Counted from the stretch's first letter, positions 17,939 through 27,209 are shown. The stretch is 32,383 nucleotides of DNA from JANYCO01 sp031416415 (GCA_031416415.1 JANOTP010000110.1:1-32383), one strand, 5' to 3'. Notes: generated by a model from the letters alone, not told the origin. Numbers and translations: made by a program.

Positions 17939-17959
17939 TTTGTTTGAGTTTATTTTGTA

Positions 17960-18043
17960 TCATAAACATAAAAAAACCGAATCCTTTACCACCTTAGGGG
18001 CGATAATGACTGCGGACATTTTATGTAGTGATGTTTGTTTCAT
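17960..18043 (-). CDS. leader ORF 1 of the tandem attenuator
   Basis: A 27-codon minus-strand ORF starts at 18043 (MKQTSLHK) and has a second ATG at 18019 giving MSAVIIAPKVVKDSVFLCL. It ends at TGA (17962-17960). Codons 12-14 (Val, Ile, Ile) and 18-19 (Val, Val) precede or enter the antiterminator segment GGATTCGGTTT, which spans codons 20-24. Stalling at Val-Ile-Ile would expose that segment, while translation to the stop would mask it and allow terminator 1. The first ATG lies only about seven bases after the -7 box, so the transcript would be nearly leaderless. The second ATG may be the working start. Confidence 0.6.
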   Translation of the reverse strand: MKQTSLHKMSAVIIAPKVVKDSVFLCL

Positions 18044-18049
18044 GTAGGA

Positions 18050-18079
18050 CAAATTTATAAAATATTATTTTAAAAGCAA
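18050..18079 (-). promoter_or_regulatory. Bacteroidota-type promoter of the transporter-aminotransferase operon
   Basis: On the minus strand TTG (18079-18077), a 19-base spacer and TAAATTTG (18057-18050) match the -33 TTG and -7 TAnnTTTG consensus. The transcription start should be near 18046, about 370 bases before the transporter ATG. This defines the long leader that holds two leader ORFs and two terminators. Confidence 0.8.
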
Positions 18080-18171
18080 GGGTAGAAGTGAAATATTAAT
18101 TTTAAAGAAGCTTTTCAGGAAATCTACATTGTTTAATTTAAGTAGTAAAGAATCATTTTCGCTATTTTAAC

Positions 18172-20727
18172 TTACCATTGAGTGTTTTTATTATCCAATT
18201 GCATAGTTAGGGCATCAATTTTTTCTTTATGTTCAATAATTTGTTTTGTTTTTTCTTTTACTCGGTCTTCAAGGATTTTATGTTTTCTCAGAACAAACAA
18301 TATGTTTTTTCTGTAAATATAGTAAGCAACAAAGGCAATACTCATAAGAATAAATCCTCTAAACCACCAAGAGGCCCAGAAGGGGGGATTAATGGTAACA
18401 GCAATTTGCGTTCCTGTTTCGTTCCAAATACCATCTTCGTTGGCCGCTTTTACTTTGAAAATATAATTGCCGGGATCAAGATTAGTATAGTTAACTGGTG
18501 TTGGTTGATCTGTATATTTCCAATCGGCATCGAATCCATCAAGTTTGTATGCGTATTTAACTTTTTTAGTATTAGTATAGTTGAAAGCTACATAATCGAA
18601 GATTAAATTAGATTGAGAATGTTTTAAAATTATTTCTTTATTTGGATTTAAAATATCATTCTTAATTCCGTCTTTGCCCGTATTAGCATTATCGAATGCT
18701 TGAACGTCTTTAATAGCAAGGGAAGGTAGGGATTTATTGATTGTAATATCTGAGGGATTGAATCGGTTGTAGCCGTTTGTACCTCCGAAAAGTAATTCAC
18801 CAGTTGATAATTTACACTGTGCTTTTACATTGAATTGATTGCTTTGAAGGCCATCTGATTTATTATAATTTTTAAATGTTTTTGTTTCAGGATTAAAACA
18901 AGAAACACCTTTATTGGTGCTTACCCAAATATTTCCTACTTGGTCTTCTAATATACCCAATACATTATTATTGGCAAGTCCATGCTTTTCTTTGTAGGTT
19001 GTAAAGTTGATACTGTCTCTGTTCATTACGCTTAACCCTCCAGCAGTGCCAATCCAAAATCTTCCTTTACTGTCTTCAAAACAATGATAAACTGTATTAT
19101 TAGGAAGGCTATTTTGATTTCCTGGATCATTTAAAAATCTTCTGAATTTTCCATTTTTTTTATCTTCTACTTTATTTAGTCCCACAGAAGTACATACCCA
19201 TAAATTTTTACTTTTGTCTTCATAAACATAATACACAAAATTATCACTCAACGAAGTTGGATTATTATCTATTTGATTGAAATATTTAAAAGTGTCAGAA
19301 TCTCTATCATACAAGAATAGACCATCTCTCCATCCACCTAGCCAAAGATTAGATTCACTGTCTTCAAGAATACTACCGAAAGAATAACCTTGCATTTTTC
19401 TAGTAAACGTGCCATTTTTTTTGTTGTACAAATGAATTCCTTCCAAATAAGTACCTACCCATATATTTTTTCTTTTATCTTCATAAACCGAAATAACCAC
19501 ATCTGATTTAAGTGAATTAGGGAGGTTGCTTTTATTGAAATTTTCGAATATTCCTGTAGTTGAATTGTATTTACTTAAACCACCACCATCTGTTCCAATC
19601 CATAAATTTTTATCACTATCTTCTCCAAACGTAAGCACTGAGTTGTGCGTTAAACTATTAGCGTTCATAGGGTCATTAAAAAAGTGACCGAATCTATTAT
19701 TCTGTGCTTTATATAAATTCACGCCGCTAGCAAAAGTTCCAAGCCACATATTATCGTTCATGTCTTTGATAATAGTGTTTATAGAATTATGGCCAATACC
19801 ATTTGAAATATATTTATTGTGACGGAGATTGGTGATTTTATTGTTTTTAACATCAAGGATATACAACCCTGCATTTTCTGCACTAATCCACATATTACCT
19901 TCAATATCTTGAGCAATCGAAGCAATCATATTGTCTTTTGAAATTAAAGAAACAGGATTGAATCTTCGTGAGGTTTCGTCATAGGTAAACAGCCCATTTC
20001 TTATTGTGCCAACCCAAATTTTACCAGTACGATCTTCAAAAATTGAGGTTATTAAAAAACCTTCTAAACCATTTCCCTTTTCGCCAAAAGAAATATATTT
20101 TTTAGTTTTTACATCAAAAAGAAACATACCAGCGGTATATGTTCCAATCCATAATCGATCTTTCTTGTCACAGTAAATTTCAAATTGGGAATTAGCCAGT
20201 TCGTTTTCTGTATTTCTATAAGATTTAAATTTATAGTTTGATTTATCAAGATTGCATATACCATTATCTTTAGAGGCTATCCATAAATTACCTTTTGAAT
20301 CACAAGTAATATCCGATACTTTATTGCTCGAAAGACTGGTAACATTATTTGGATTATTTACAAAATGAGAAAAGGCATCCTTATCCGCATCGTATCTAGA
20401 AATGCCTCCATTATAGCCGATCCATAATGTATTGTCATTGTCTACAAATATTGTTCTTAGATAATTTATACGAATACTTTTAGGATCTTCTTCGTTATTC
20501 TGATAAGTTTTTATTGAATACCCATCAAAACGATTTAGCCCATCTGAAGTAGCTAACCATATATATCCTTTTTTATCCTGTGCTATTCCTCTAACCCAAT
20601 TGCTTGAAAGACCGTTTTCAACATCGAATTTCTCGAAGATCATATTTTTCTTTTGACCGTAGGCTACTTGGAAAAATAGTATAAATAGAAAAGTGTAGGT
20701 GATTTGTTTTTGAAAAGAATAATTCAT
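18172..20727 (-). CDS. two-component-regulator propeller / Y_Y_Y sensor protein without output domain
   Basis: The 851-residue protein has a signal peptide (1-24, ending VAYGQ). About 13 propeller repeats of the LWIGT..GGLxxYD type follow (residues about 50-660). A Y_Y_Y domain lies at about 695-765 (YKLDGFDADWKYT, NYIFKVKAANEDGIWNE), one membrane helix at about 785-803 and a coiled coil at about 812-846 (EDRVKEKTKQIIEHKEK). In hybrid regulators of carbohydrate use this periplasmic part is normally joined to a HisKA/HATPase kinase or a LuxR-type DNA-binding domain. Here the gene stops right after the coiled coil, and the next frames downstream show no such domain. It may signal through a partner protein or be truncated. 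Confidence 0.88.
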   Translation of the reverse strand: MNYSFQKQITYTFLFILFFQVAYGQKKNMIFEKFDVENGLSSNWVRGIAQDKKGYIWLATSDGLNRFDGYSIKTYQNNEEDPKSIRINYLRTIFVDNDNTLWIGYNGGISRYDADKDAFSHFVNNPNNVTSLSSNKVSDITCDSKGNLWIASKDNGICNLDKSNYKFKSYRNTENELANSQFEIYCDKKDRLWIGTYTAGMFLFDVKTKKYISFGEKGNGLEGFLITSIFEDRTGKIWVGTIRNGLFTYDETSRRFNPVSLISKDNMIASIAQDIEGNMWISAENAGLYILDVKNNKITNLRHNKYISNGIGHNSINTIIKDMNDNMWLGTFASGVNLYKAQNNRFGHFFNDPMNANSLTHNSVLTFGEDSDKNLWIGTDGGGLSKYNSTTGIFENFNKSNLPNSLKSDVVISVYEDKRKNIWVGTYLEGIHLYNKKNGTFTRKMQGYSFGSILEDSESNLWLGGWRDGLFLYDRDSDTFKYFNQIDNNPTSLSDNFVYYVYEDKSKNLWVCTSVGLNKVEDKKNGKFRRFLNDPGNQNSLPNNTVYHCFEDSKGRFWIGTAGGLSVMNRDSINFTTYKEKHGLANNNVLGILEDQVGNIWVSTNKGVSCFNPETKTFKNYNKSDGLQSNQFNVKAQCKLSTGELLFGGTNGYNRFNPSDITINKSLPSLAIKDVQAFDNANTGKDGIKNDILNPNKEIILKHSQSNLIFDYVAFNYTNTKKVKYAYKLDGFDADWKYTDQPTPVNYTNLDPGNYIFKVKAANEDGIWNETGTQIAVTINPPFWASWWFRGFILMSIAFVAYYIYRKNILFVLRKHKILEDRVKEKTKQIIEHKEKIDALTMQLDNKNTQW

Positions 20728-20768
20728 CTGGTATGGTTTTCAGGCATTAACTTTTTTGTCAATTCCTA

Positions 20769-20790
20769 TTTTACTACTTTTTTAGTAAAA
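20769..20790. repeat. 8-bp inverted repeat upstream of the propeller gene
   Basis: TTTTACTA (20769-20776) and TAGTAAAA (20783-20790) flank six bases, about 42 bases before the propeller start on the minus strand. It could be an operator or a small 5' UTR hairpin. Confidence 0.4.
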
Positions 20791-20837
20791 AGGTTGCATG
20801 AAGTTAATAAAGAAATTTTAGAAAATGAACTATAAGG

Positions 20838-20890
20838 TATGAATATTAATTACAGAAGAAAAAAACATAAATCTGTAATTAATATTCATA
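20838..20890 (-). terminator. 19-bp perfect hairpin downstream of metH
   Basis: The arms 20838-20856 and 20872-20890 are fully complementary with a 15-base A-rich loop. On the minus strand the hairpin starts 16 bases after the metH stop, as expected for a terminator or 3'-end stabiliser. No T tract follows. Confidence 0.6.
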
Positions 20891-20905
20891 GTGGTTTACT
20901 TCAGT

Positions 20906-23900
20906 CTATTCATACGATAAATTAGGAGCCAACCACCTTTCTATAATTTCAAGTGGCATATCTTTTCGTTTAGCGTATTCTACTACTTGATCTTTTTCAA
21001 TTTTGCCCAATCCAAAATATTTCGAGTCAGGATGAGAGTAATACATACCACTTACCGCAGAGGCTGGATACATAGCAAAATTTTCGGTAAGTTTTATTCC
21101 TATGGTATCCTCTACTTGCAATAAATTAAATAGAGTTCTTTTTTCAGTATGATCTGGGCAGGCAGGGTATCCAGGAGCTGGTCGTATGCCAATATATTCT
21201 TCTTTAACGAGCGCATCGTTGTCTAAATTTTCCTCTTTCGCATACCCCCATGATTCCTTTCTAACCTTAGCATGAAGACATTCGGCAAAAGCTTCTGCAA
21301 AACGATCGGCAATTGCTTTAATCATTATACTATTATAATCATCATGATCTTTTTCATAAGCTTTAGCAAGTTCATCAGCGCCAAATATAGCTACTGCAAA
21401 TCCTCCTATAAAGTCTTTTATACCCGTTTCAGGAGGAGCGATAAAATCGGTAAGAGAAATATTAGGAAGCCCTGTGCCTTTAACTCCTTGTTGACGTAAA
21501 TTATGAAATACGCAAAGGTCTTTTTTACGTTCCTTATCAGAAAATAATTGTATATCATCGTCTCCTTTTCTTATTGCAGGATATAAACCTATTGCTCCTT
21601 TGGCGGTTAACGATTTTTTAGCGATCACTTCCTTCAATACTTTTTGAGCATCGTTGAATAGTTTTGTAGCTTCTATTCCAACTACCTCATCGGTTAAAAT
21701 CTTAGGATATTTTCCATGAAGTTCCCAAGTTTGAAAGAAGGGGGTCCAATCAATAAATGGAGCAATTTCTTCTAGAGGATATTCTTCAAAATAGTTATTA
21801 CCAATGAAAGAGGGTTCTGTTACTATTGTTTTAGACCAATCTATTTTAGTTTTATTTTCTCGAGCGGCTTCTAAGGTAATATAATTTTTATCTTTCTTAC
21901 GACCGGCATGGTCTTCACGAAGTTTTACATACTCTTCTTTTATTTTGGCTTTAAAGCCATCGTGCGTTTCAGAGCTGATTAGACTACCTGCCACGGGTAC
22001 ACTTCTAGAAGCATCTAATACATGCACTACCGAGCCACTATAATGGGGGTCTATTTTCACAGCCGTATGAATTCTTGAAGTAGTTGCACCGCCAATCAAT
22101 AATGGAATGGTAAATCCTTGACGTTCCATTTCTTTGGCTCATATACCATTTCATCGAGTGAAGGTGTAATTAGTCCGCTTAGACCTATTACGTTTACATT
22201 ATGTTCTCGTGCTGCCGTAAGTATTTTTTCACATGAAACCATTACACCCATGTCAATAATTTCGTAGTTATTACAGGCCATTACAACTCCTACAATATTT
22301 TTTCCAATATCATGAACATCACCTTTTACGGTAGCCATAAGTATCTTTCCATTATTAGAATCAGGAGAAACAATACCCGCTTCTACTAATTTTCTTTTTT
22401 CTTCTTCAATAAAAGGAAGTAAATAAGCAACCGCTTTTTTCATTACACGCGCACTTTTTACTACTTGTGGAAGAAACATTTTACCTGCACCAAATAAATC
22501 GCCTACCACATTCATCCCATTCATTAAAGGGCCTTCTATTACTTGAATTGTTCTTTCAAACTGATGACGTGCTTCTTCTACATCGATTTCAACAAAATCT
22601 GCATTACCTCTCACTAGGGCATGTGTGAGGCGGTCCTGAACACTACCTTTTCTCCATTCTTCGTCTGCTTTTTCTGCAACTTTTCCAACGCCTTTAGAAG
22701 ATTCTGCATGTTCTAACAAACGTTCTGTAGCATCTTCTCTTCTATTTAAGATTACATCTTCTATTCTTTCTAAAAGTTCTTTTGGAATGTTATCGTACAC
22801 CTCCAACATTGAGGGATTCACTATACCCATGTCCATTCCTGCTTTTACACCGTGGTATAAAAAGACAGAATGCATTGCTTCTCTCACATGATTATTACCG
22901 CGGAAAGAGAAGGAAACATTACTCACTCCACCGCTTACATGTGCATGAGGAAGGTTTTGTCTTACCCAAGTGGTAGCTTCGAAAAAGGATACTGCGTTTA
23001 TTCTATGTTCGTCAATTCCTGTTCCTACAGGAAAAATATTTAAATCGAATATGATATCTTGGGCGGGTATTTTTACCTTATTAACAAGAATGTCATACGA
23101 ACGTTTAGAAATTTCAATTCTTCGAGCAGTGCTATCTGCTTGTCCGTCCTCGTCAAAGGCCATTACAATAACAGCAGCACCATACTTTTTAACTAAGTTG
23201 GCTTGTTTTACAAATTCTTCCTCACCACTTTTTAAACTTATAGAATTTACAATACTTTTTCCTTGTACACATTTTAAACCCGCTTCTATGATAGGCCATT
23301 TTGAAGAGTCAATCATGATAGGAACTCTAGCAATATCGGGTTCGGACGCAATTAAGTTTAAGAAACGTATCATGGTTTTTTCACCATCTAACATTCCTTC
23401 GTCCATATTTATATCTATTACTTGCGCACCGCCGTTCACTTGTTCCAGCGCTACTGCCAATGCCTCGTCAAATTTTTCTTCTTTGATAAGTTTTAAAAAT
23501 TTCGCTGAACCTGTTACGTTTGTACGCTCACCAATGTTCATGAAATTACTTTCTGGAGTAAGTGTTACAGGTTCCAGACCACTCAATCTTAAATAGGGAG
23601 CAATCTCAGGAAGTTTTCGTGGTGCTTTCCCTTCTACTACCTTAGCAATTTCTCTTATGTGGTCAGGGGTAGTACCACAACAACCTCCAAGAATATTTAC
23701 AAAACCATTGTCAACAAAATCTTTTATTACTTCCGCCATTTCTAATGCTGTTTGGTCGTATTCACCAAACTGATTTGGTAATCCCGCATTAGGATAGGCA
23801 CTCACATAACAACCCGCTACTCTCGACATTTCCTGAAGGAAGGGTCTTAGTTCTTTTGCGCCAAGTGCACAGTTTAATCCAACACTAAGTAAGTCGGCAT

Positions 23901-24600
23901 GTGAAACAGAATTGTAAAATGCTTCTGTTACTTGTCCTGTTAATGTTCTACCACTAGCATCCGTAATAGTAGCGGATACCATAACAGGTATTGATTTACC
24001 TGTTTCTTCAAACAGTTCCATGATGGCAAATAAAGCAGCCTTCACATTAAGCGTATCAATTATAGTCTCTAACAAAAGTAAATCTACCCCACCTTCAATA
24101 AGCGCTTTTGCCTGATCTTTAAAGGCCGCAGCAAGTTCATCAAAAGTTACAGCACGAAAGCCAGGATCGTTTACATCAGGAGATAAAGAGGCCGTTCGGT
24201 TTGTGGGACCCATAGCACCCGCAACGAATTTAGGCCTTGCAGGATTTAATTTCATGTACTCATCTACTGCTTCACGGGCTACTTTTGCTCCGTAATAATT
24301 GATGTCGTAAACGATGTGTTCAAGTTTATAATCAGCTTGCGCAATAGTAGTACCACTGAATGTATTAGTTTCAATAATATCGGCACCTGCTTCTAAATAT
24401 TTTAAATGTATAGCTTTAATAACATCAGGTCGGGTGAATACTAATAAATCATTATTTCCCTGTAAAGGAATTTCATGATCTTTAAGTTGTTCGTTTCTGA
24501 AATCTTTTTCTTCCAGCTTGTACCTCTGGATCATAGTTCCCATAGCACCGTCCAGCACTAGGATACGTTTTTCTAATTCTTTGCGTATATCGAATTTCAT
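20906..24600 (-). pseudogene. metH: methionine synthase MetH (cobalamin-dependent), split by a single frameshift
   Basis: MetH transfers a methyl group from 5-methyltetrahydrofolate to homocysteine. The start is the ATG at 24600 (MKFDIRKELEKRILVLDGAMGTM), not the earlier in-frame ATG at 24666. The first frame carries the homocysteine domain (8-325, GGCCGTTPDH zinc cysteines), the pterin domain (355-615, NIGERTNVTGS), the cobalamin cap and the B12 ligand motif GDVHDIGKN (His763). It breaks after SLDEMVYE and stops at 22096. The second frame resumes at MERQGFTIPLLIGGATTSR and holds the reactivation domain with RPAPGYPACPDH. One missing base near 22138 restores a 1231-residue protein, the normal MetH length. 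Everything else is intact, so this is a sequencing error, a fresh mutation or a programmed shift. Confidence 0.9.
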
Positions 24601-24607
24601 ATATTTT

Positions 24608-24677
24608 AGTAGTGAGTATTGAGTCTTTAGTATTGAGTCAAAGAAAAGTATCACTACTAGACTCATGACTCACTACT
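24608..24677 (-). repeat. word-repeat inverted repeat in the metH leader
   Basis: Segment 24608-24625 and segment 24660-24677 pair at 15 of 18 positions. The tract is built from variants of AGTATTGAGT and ACTCATGACT and ends directly before the metH ATG. It lies between the SAM-I aptamer and the start codon, so it could be the expression platform. Confidence 0.55.
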
Positions 24678-24728
24678 CATGACTAAATACTAATTTTCAG
24701 GAAAAATTTGAGGAAGAATAATTTCTAT

Positions 24729-24829
24729 CCATCTGTTCCCGCCGATGGCGGGTGGGAATTAGCACCTGTCCTATGTTAGGGTGGTTGCTAAGACTTCATA
24801 GAGCCCATTCTCTCCGTCTTTCCTGATGC
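24729..24829 (-). ncRNA. SAM-I (S-box) riboswitch upstream of metH
   Basis: Read on the minus strand, this shows the conserved SAM-I core in order: GACGGAGAGAATGGGC, CTATGAAGTCTTAGCAACC, AGGTGCTAATTCC and GAACAGATG. P2 is AAGAC/GTCTT, P4 is CCCGCC/GGCGGG and P1 is closed by CATC/GATG. S-adenosylmethionine binding would reduce metH expression, which fits a methionine synthase. No obvious terminator follows. The expression platform is about 125 bases long and holds the word-repeat inverted repeat that abuts the metH ATG, suggesting control of translation. Confidence 0.9.
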
Positions 24830-25085
24830 AAGTACAAAGAAACTATATTCGTCGACAAAAAGCAAGTTTGAATTAAGTTTAAAGTGTAGACGTAAGTGTG
24901 TAAAGATTTTTATAATAACTATTATAATCAAGTAGTTAGATTTCATAATGATAGTGAAATGAGAAATGTTAATTGTATATTTCTAATAACCAGTATTTTA
25001 CTACAATTTCATAATCATCTTTTTTATGTAAATTATAAACATACACATCAATTTTACTTTCAACTTTAAACCTTCTACCTTCTTC

Positions 25086-25116
25086 TTGCACCTTCTACAT
25101 TAATATCTTACTTTTG
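25086..25116 (+). promoter_or_regulatory. promoter of the Ppx/GppA phosphatase gene
   Basis: TTG (25086-25088), a 20-base spacer and TACTTTTG (25109-25116) match the phylum consensus. The start of transcription would be near 25121, 20 bases before the TTG start codon. The box sits in a pyrimidine-rich tract in which ACCTTCTAC occurs twice. Confidence 0.7.
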
Positions 25117-25140
25117 AGTATAAACTAAACAAAAGCAAAA

Positions 25141-26076
25141 TTGAAATTAGGAGCGGTAGATATTGGATCCAATGCAATTAGGTTTCAAGTGACCAGCATA
25201 CTGGAGCATGAGAAAACGATCTCTTTTAAAAAAATGGAATACGTTCGTTTTCCACTTCGATTAGGACAAGACGTTTTTAACAACAGTGAGATAAGCACAG
25301 AGAAAGAGGCTAAGTTTATTAAACTCATGCAGACATTTAAAAATCTGTTTGATCTATATGAAGTAGACGACTTTATTTTTTGTGCTACTTCAGCAATGCG
25401 CGAATCGAAAAACGGGAAAGATATTGCCTACAAAGTGAAATATCTTTTAGGAATTGATATTCAAATTATAGATGGAGAAAAAGAAGCGGAGCTAATAAAT
25501 ACGGTATTGTTTAGTGAGTTGGACGATAGTAGTTATATTCATATTGATGTAGGTGGTGGTAGTACTGAGATTAATATTTTTGAAAATAAAAAGAAAGTTG
25601 CTACAAATTCATTTAAGATAGGTTCCGTAAGAAGACTTTCTGGTCTTGACACTCCAGAAGAGTGGGAAAATATGAGAAGCTGGATTGAAAAATATACTCA
25701 GCATGTAAGTAAGCCAGTAATGGCAATTGGTACAGGGGGTAATATTGGAAAAATATATGAGCTAGCGAATCCAGGAAAATCGAAAGGGAATATTAAACAA
25801 ATAATTTCCATAAGTAAGATGGAAGAGATTAGAGATTTTATTGGGGCTCATAATTTAGAAGATAGAATAAATGTATTAATGTTGAATCCTGACCGTGCAG
25901 ACGTTATCATACCAGCTTCTGATATCTATATTTCTGCTATGAAATTTGCCAAAGCAACAAAAATGCAAGTGCCAGAGGTAGGTCTAAAAGATGGACTAAT
26001 GCTGATGCTATACGAAAGAAATAAAAAAAGCAAAGGGAAAAGTACTTTTGTGAATGTAAATAAATACGCCAAGTAA
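25141..26076 (+). CDS. Ppx/GppA phosphatase family protein (exopolyphosphatase)
   Basis: The start is a TTG at 25141, which gives MKLGAVDIGSNAIR, the phosphate-1 loop of the ASKHA fold with Asp7. Further marks are CATSAMRESKNG (81-92), the catalytic segment IDGEKEAELI (Glu113 or Glu115), IDVGGGSTEINIF (135-147) and IGTGGNIGK. Family enzymes hydrolyse polyphosphate or the pppGpp 5' phosphate. At 311 residues it is the short form common in Bacteroidota, with no C-terminal HD domain. It stands divergent from metH. The downstream trpS follows after a word-repeat tract. Polyphosphate versus pppGpp specificity cannot be decided here. Confidence 0.9.
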   Translation: MKLGAVDIGSNAIRFQVTSILEHEKTISFKKMEYVRFPLRLGQDVFNNSEISTEKEAKFIKLMQTFKNLFDLYEVDDFIFCATSAMRESKNGKDIAYKVKYLLGIDIQIIDGEKEAELINTVLFSELDDSSYIHIDVGGGSTEINIFENKKKVATNSFKIGSVRRLSGLDTPEEWENMRSWIEKYTQHVSKPVMAIGTGGNIGKIYELANPGKSKGNIKQIISISKMEEIRDFIGAHNLEDRINVLMLNPDRADVIIPASDIYISAMKFAKATKMQVPEVGLKDGLMLMLYERNKKSKGKSTFVNVNKYAK

Positions 26077-26183
26077 AATAGATTCTAGATACCAGGATGC
26101 TAGATAATCGATTTACCTGATTTTAATAATCAGAAATCTCTATCCAATATCTTGTATCCAGTATCTTGTATCGAGCATCTGAA
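26077..26183. repeat. word-repeat tract before trpS
   Basis: TATCTTGTATC occurs at 26148-26158 and 26162-26172. Words such as AGATACCAGGATGCTAGATA on the left form an imperfect inverted repeat with the right side. CTGATTTTAATAATCAG at 26117-26133 is a small hairpin. The tract runs to the trpS ATG. Confidence 0.6.
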
Positions 26184-27149
26184 ATGAGAATATTAACCGG
26201 AATACAAAGTAGTGGGCGACCACATTTAGGAAATATATTAGGTGCAATTCTTCCTGCTATTGAATTGTCTAAAGATCCCAAAAATGATTCGCTTTTTTTT
26301 ATTGCTGATTTACACACGCTTACTACGTTAAAAGATGGAGAAGCAAGAAAATATAATACCTATGCCGTCGCAGCAGCATGGTTAGCATTTGGGTTTGATA
26401 CAAAAAAAAATATTTTCTACCGCCAATCAGATGTTTCACAAGTATGCGAATTGGCTTGGTTTCTGAATTGTTTTACACCGTTTCCAATGTTGGCCAATGC
26501 TCATTCTTTCAAAGATAAATCCGATAAACTTTCAGATGTAAACGCTGGTTTATTTACTTATCCAGTACTAATGGCCGCAGATATTTTGATGTATGATGCC
26601 AACCTTGTTCCTGTTGGGAAAGATCAAATTCAACATTTAGAAATTACACGGGATATTGCAGAAAAATTCAATAATACATACGGCGAAACCTTTGTATTGC
26701 CAGAAGCACGAGTTGATAATAATGTAATGACAGTTCCTGGTATTGACGGACAGAAAATGAGTAAGTCGTACAACAATTACATTGATATTTTTCTTCCTGA
26801 AAAAGAATTAAAAAAGGTTATTCAAACAATTGTAACCGATAGTACACCATTGGAAGATCCTAAAGATCCTGACACGTGTAATGTTTACAATATTTTTAAA
26901 TTAATTGCTTCAGAAGAAGAAAATTTAGAGATTAGATCAAAATACAAAGCAGGTGGTTTTGGATATGGACATGCGAAAGCTGCTTTACTTGCTAAGATCT
27001 TAGAAAAATATTCTGTCGAAAGAGAAAAATTTAGTTATTATATGAATAATCTTTCTGAACTCGATAAAGAATTAAAGGAAGGTGCTTTAAAGGCTTCCGC
27101 TATTGGGAATGCTGTTTTGGCAAGGGTAAAATTAAAGCTTGGATATTAA
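26184..27149 (+). CDS. trpS: tryptophan--tRNA ligase
   Basis: TrpS charges tRNA-Trp with tryptophan using ATP. The ATG at 26184 gives MRILTGIQSSGRPHLGN, the standard N-terminus. A TTG six codons earlier is not needed. HLGN (residues 14-17) is the class I HIGH motif, PVGKDQIQHLEITRDI (143-158) is the conserved dimer and tryptophan-site region, and KMSKS is at 191-195. The length of 321 is normal. The gene follows ppx by about 107 bases filled with short repeats, and a DUF559-like gene follows after another repeat-like gap. I see no tryptophan leader peptide or T-box. Confidence 0.97.
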   Translation: MRILTGIQSSGRPHLGNILGAILPAIELSKDPKNDSLFFIADLHTLTTLKDGEARKYNTYAVAAAWLAFGFDTKKNIFYRQSDVSQVCELAWFLNCFTPFPMLANAHSFKDKSDKLSDVNAGLFTYPVLMAADILMYDANLVPVGKDQIQHLEITRDIAEKFNNTYGETFVLPEARVDNNVMTVPGIDGQKMSKSYNNYIDIFLPEKELKKVIQTIVTDSTPLEDPKDPDTCNVYNIFKLIASEEENLEIRSKYKAGGFGYGHAKAALLAKILEKYSVEREKFSYYMNNLSELDKELKEGALKASAIGNAVLARVKLKLGY

Positions 27150-27159
27150 TATATTGAGC

Positions 27160-27172
27160 GTTTAAGGTTTAA
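27160..27172. repeat. GTTTAAGGTTTAA word shared with the hisA-hisF gap
   Basis: This 13-base word is identical to 31778-31790 and is followed by TTAAAC and a further ATTAAACTTAA, forming weak inverted repeats just before the next gene. Confidence 0.45.
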
Positions 27173-27209
27173 TTTTTTAAACTATTATGTTCAACATTAA
27201 ACTTAAAAT

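Noticed and set aside
17814..18047. 77-codon plus-strand ORF
   Set aside because: It lies antisense over both leader ORFs, terminator 1 and the promoter -7 edge of the minus-strand operon; its protein has no recognisable features and reflects the structured leader.
17700..18050. T-box or other tRNA-sensing riboswitch in the transporter leader
   Set aside because: No T-box consensus core is seen, and T-boxes are not expected in this phylum; leader ORFs with competing hairpins explain the region better.
22090..22145. Programmed ribosomal frameshift in metH
   Set aside because: There is no slippery heptamer or following pseudoknot, and the family is not known to use recoding, so an error or mutation is favoured.
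22970..23596. 208-codon plus-strand ORF inside metH
   Set aside because: It is antisense to well conserved MetH coding sequence and has no domain-like pattern.
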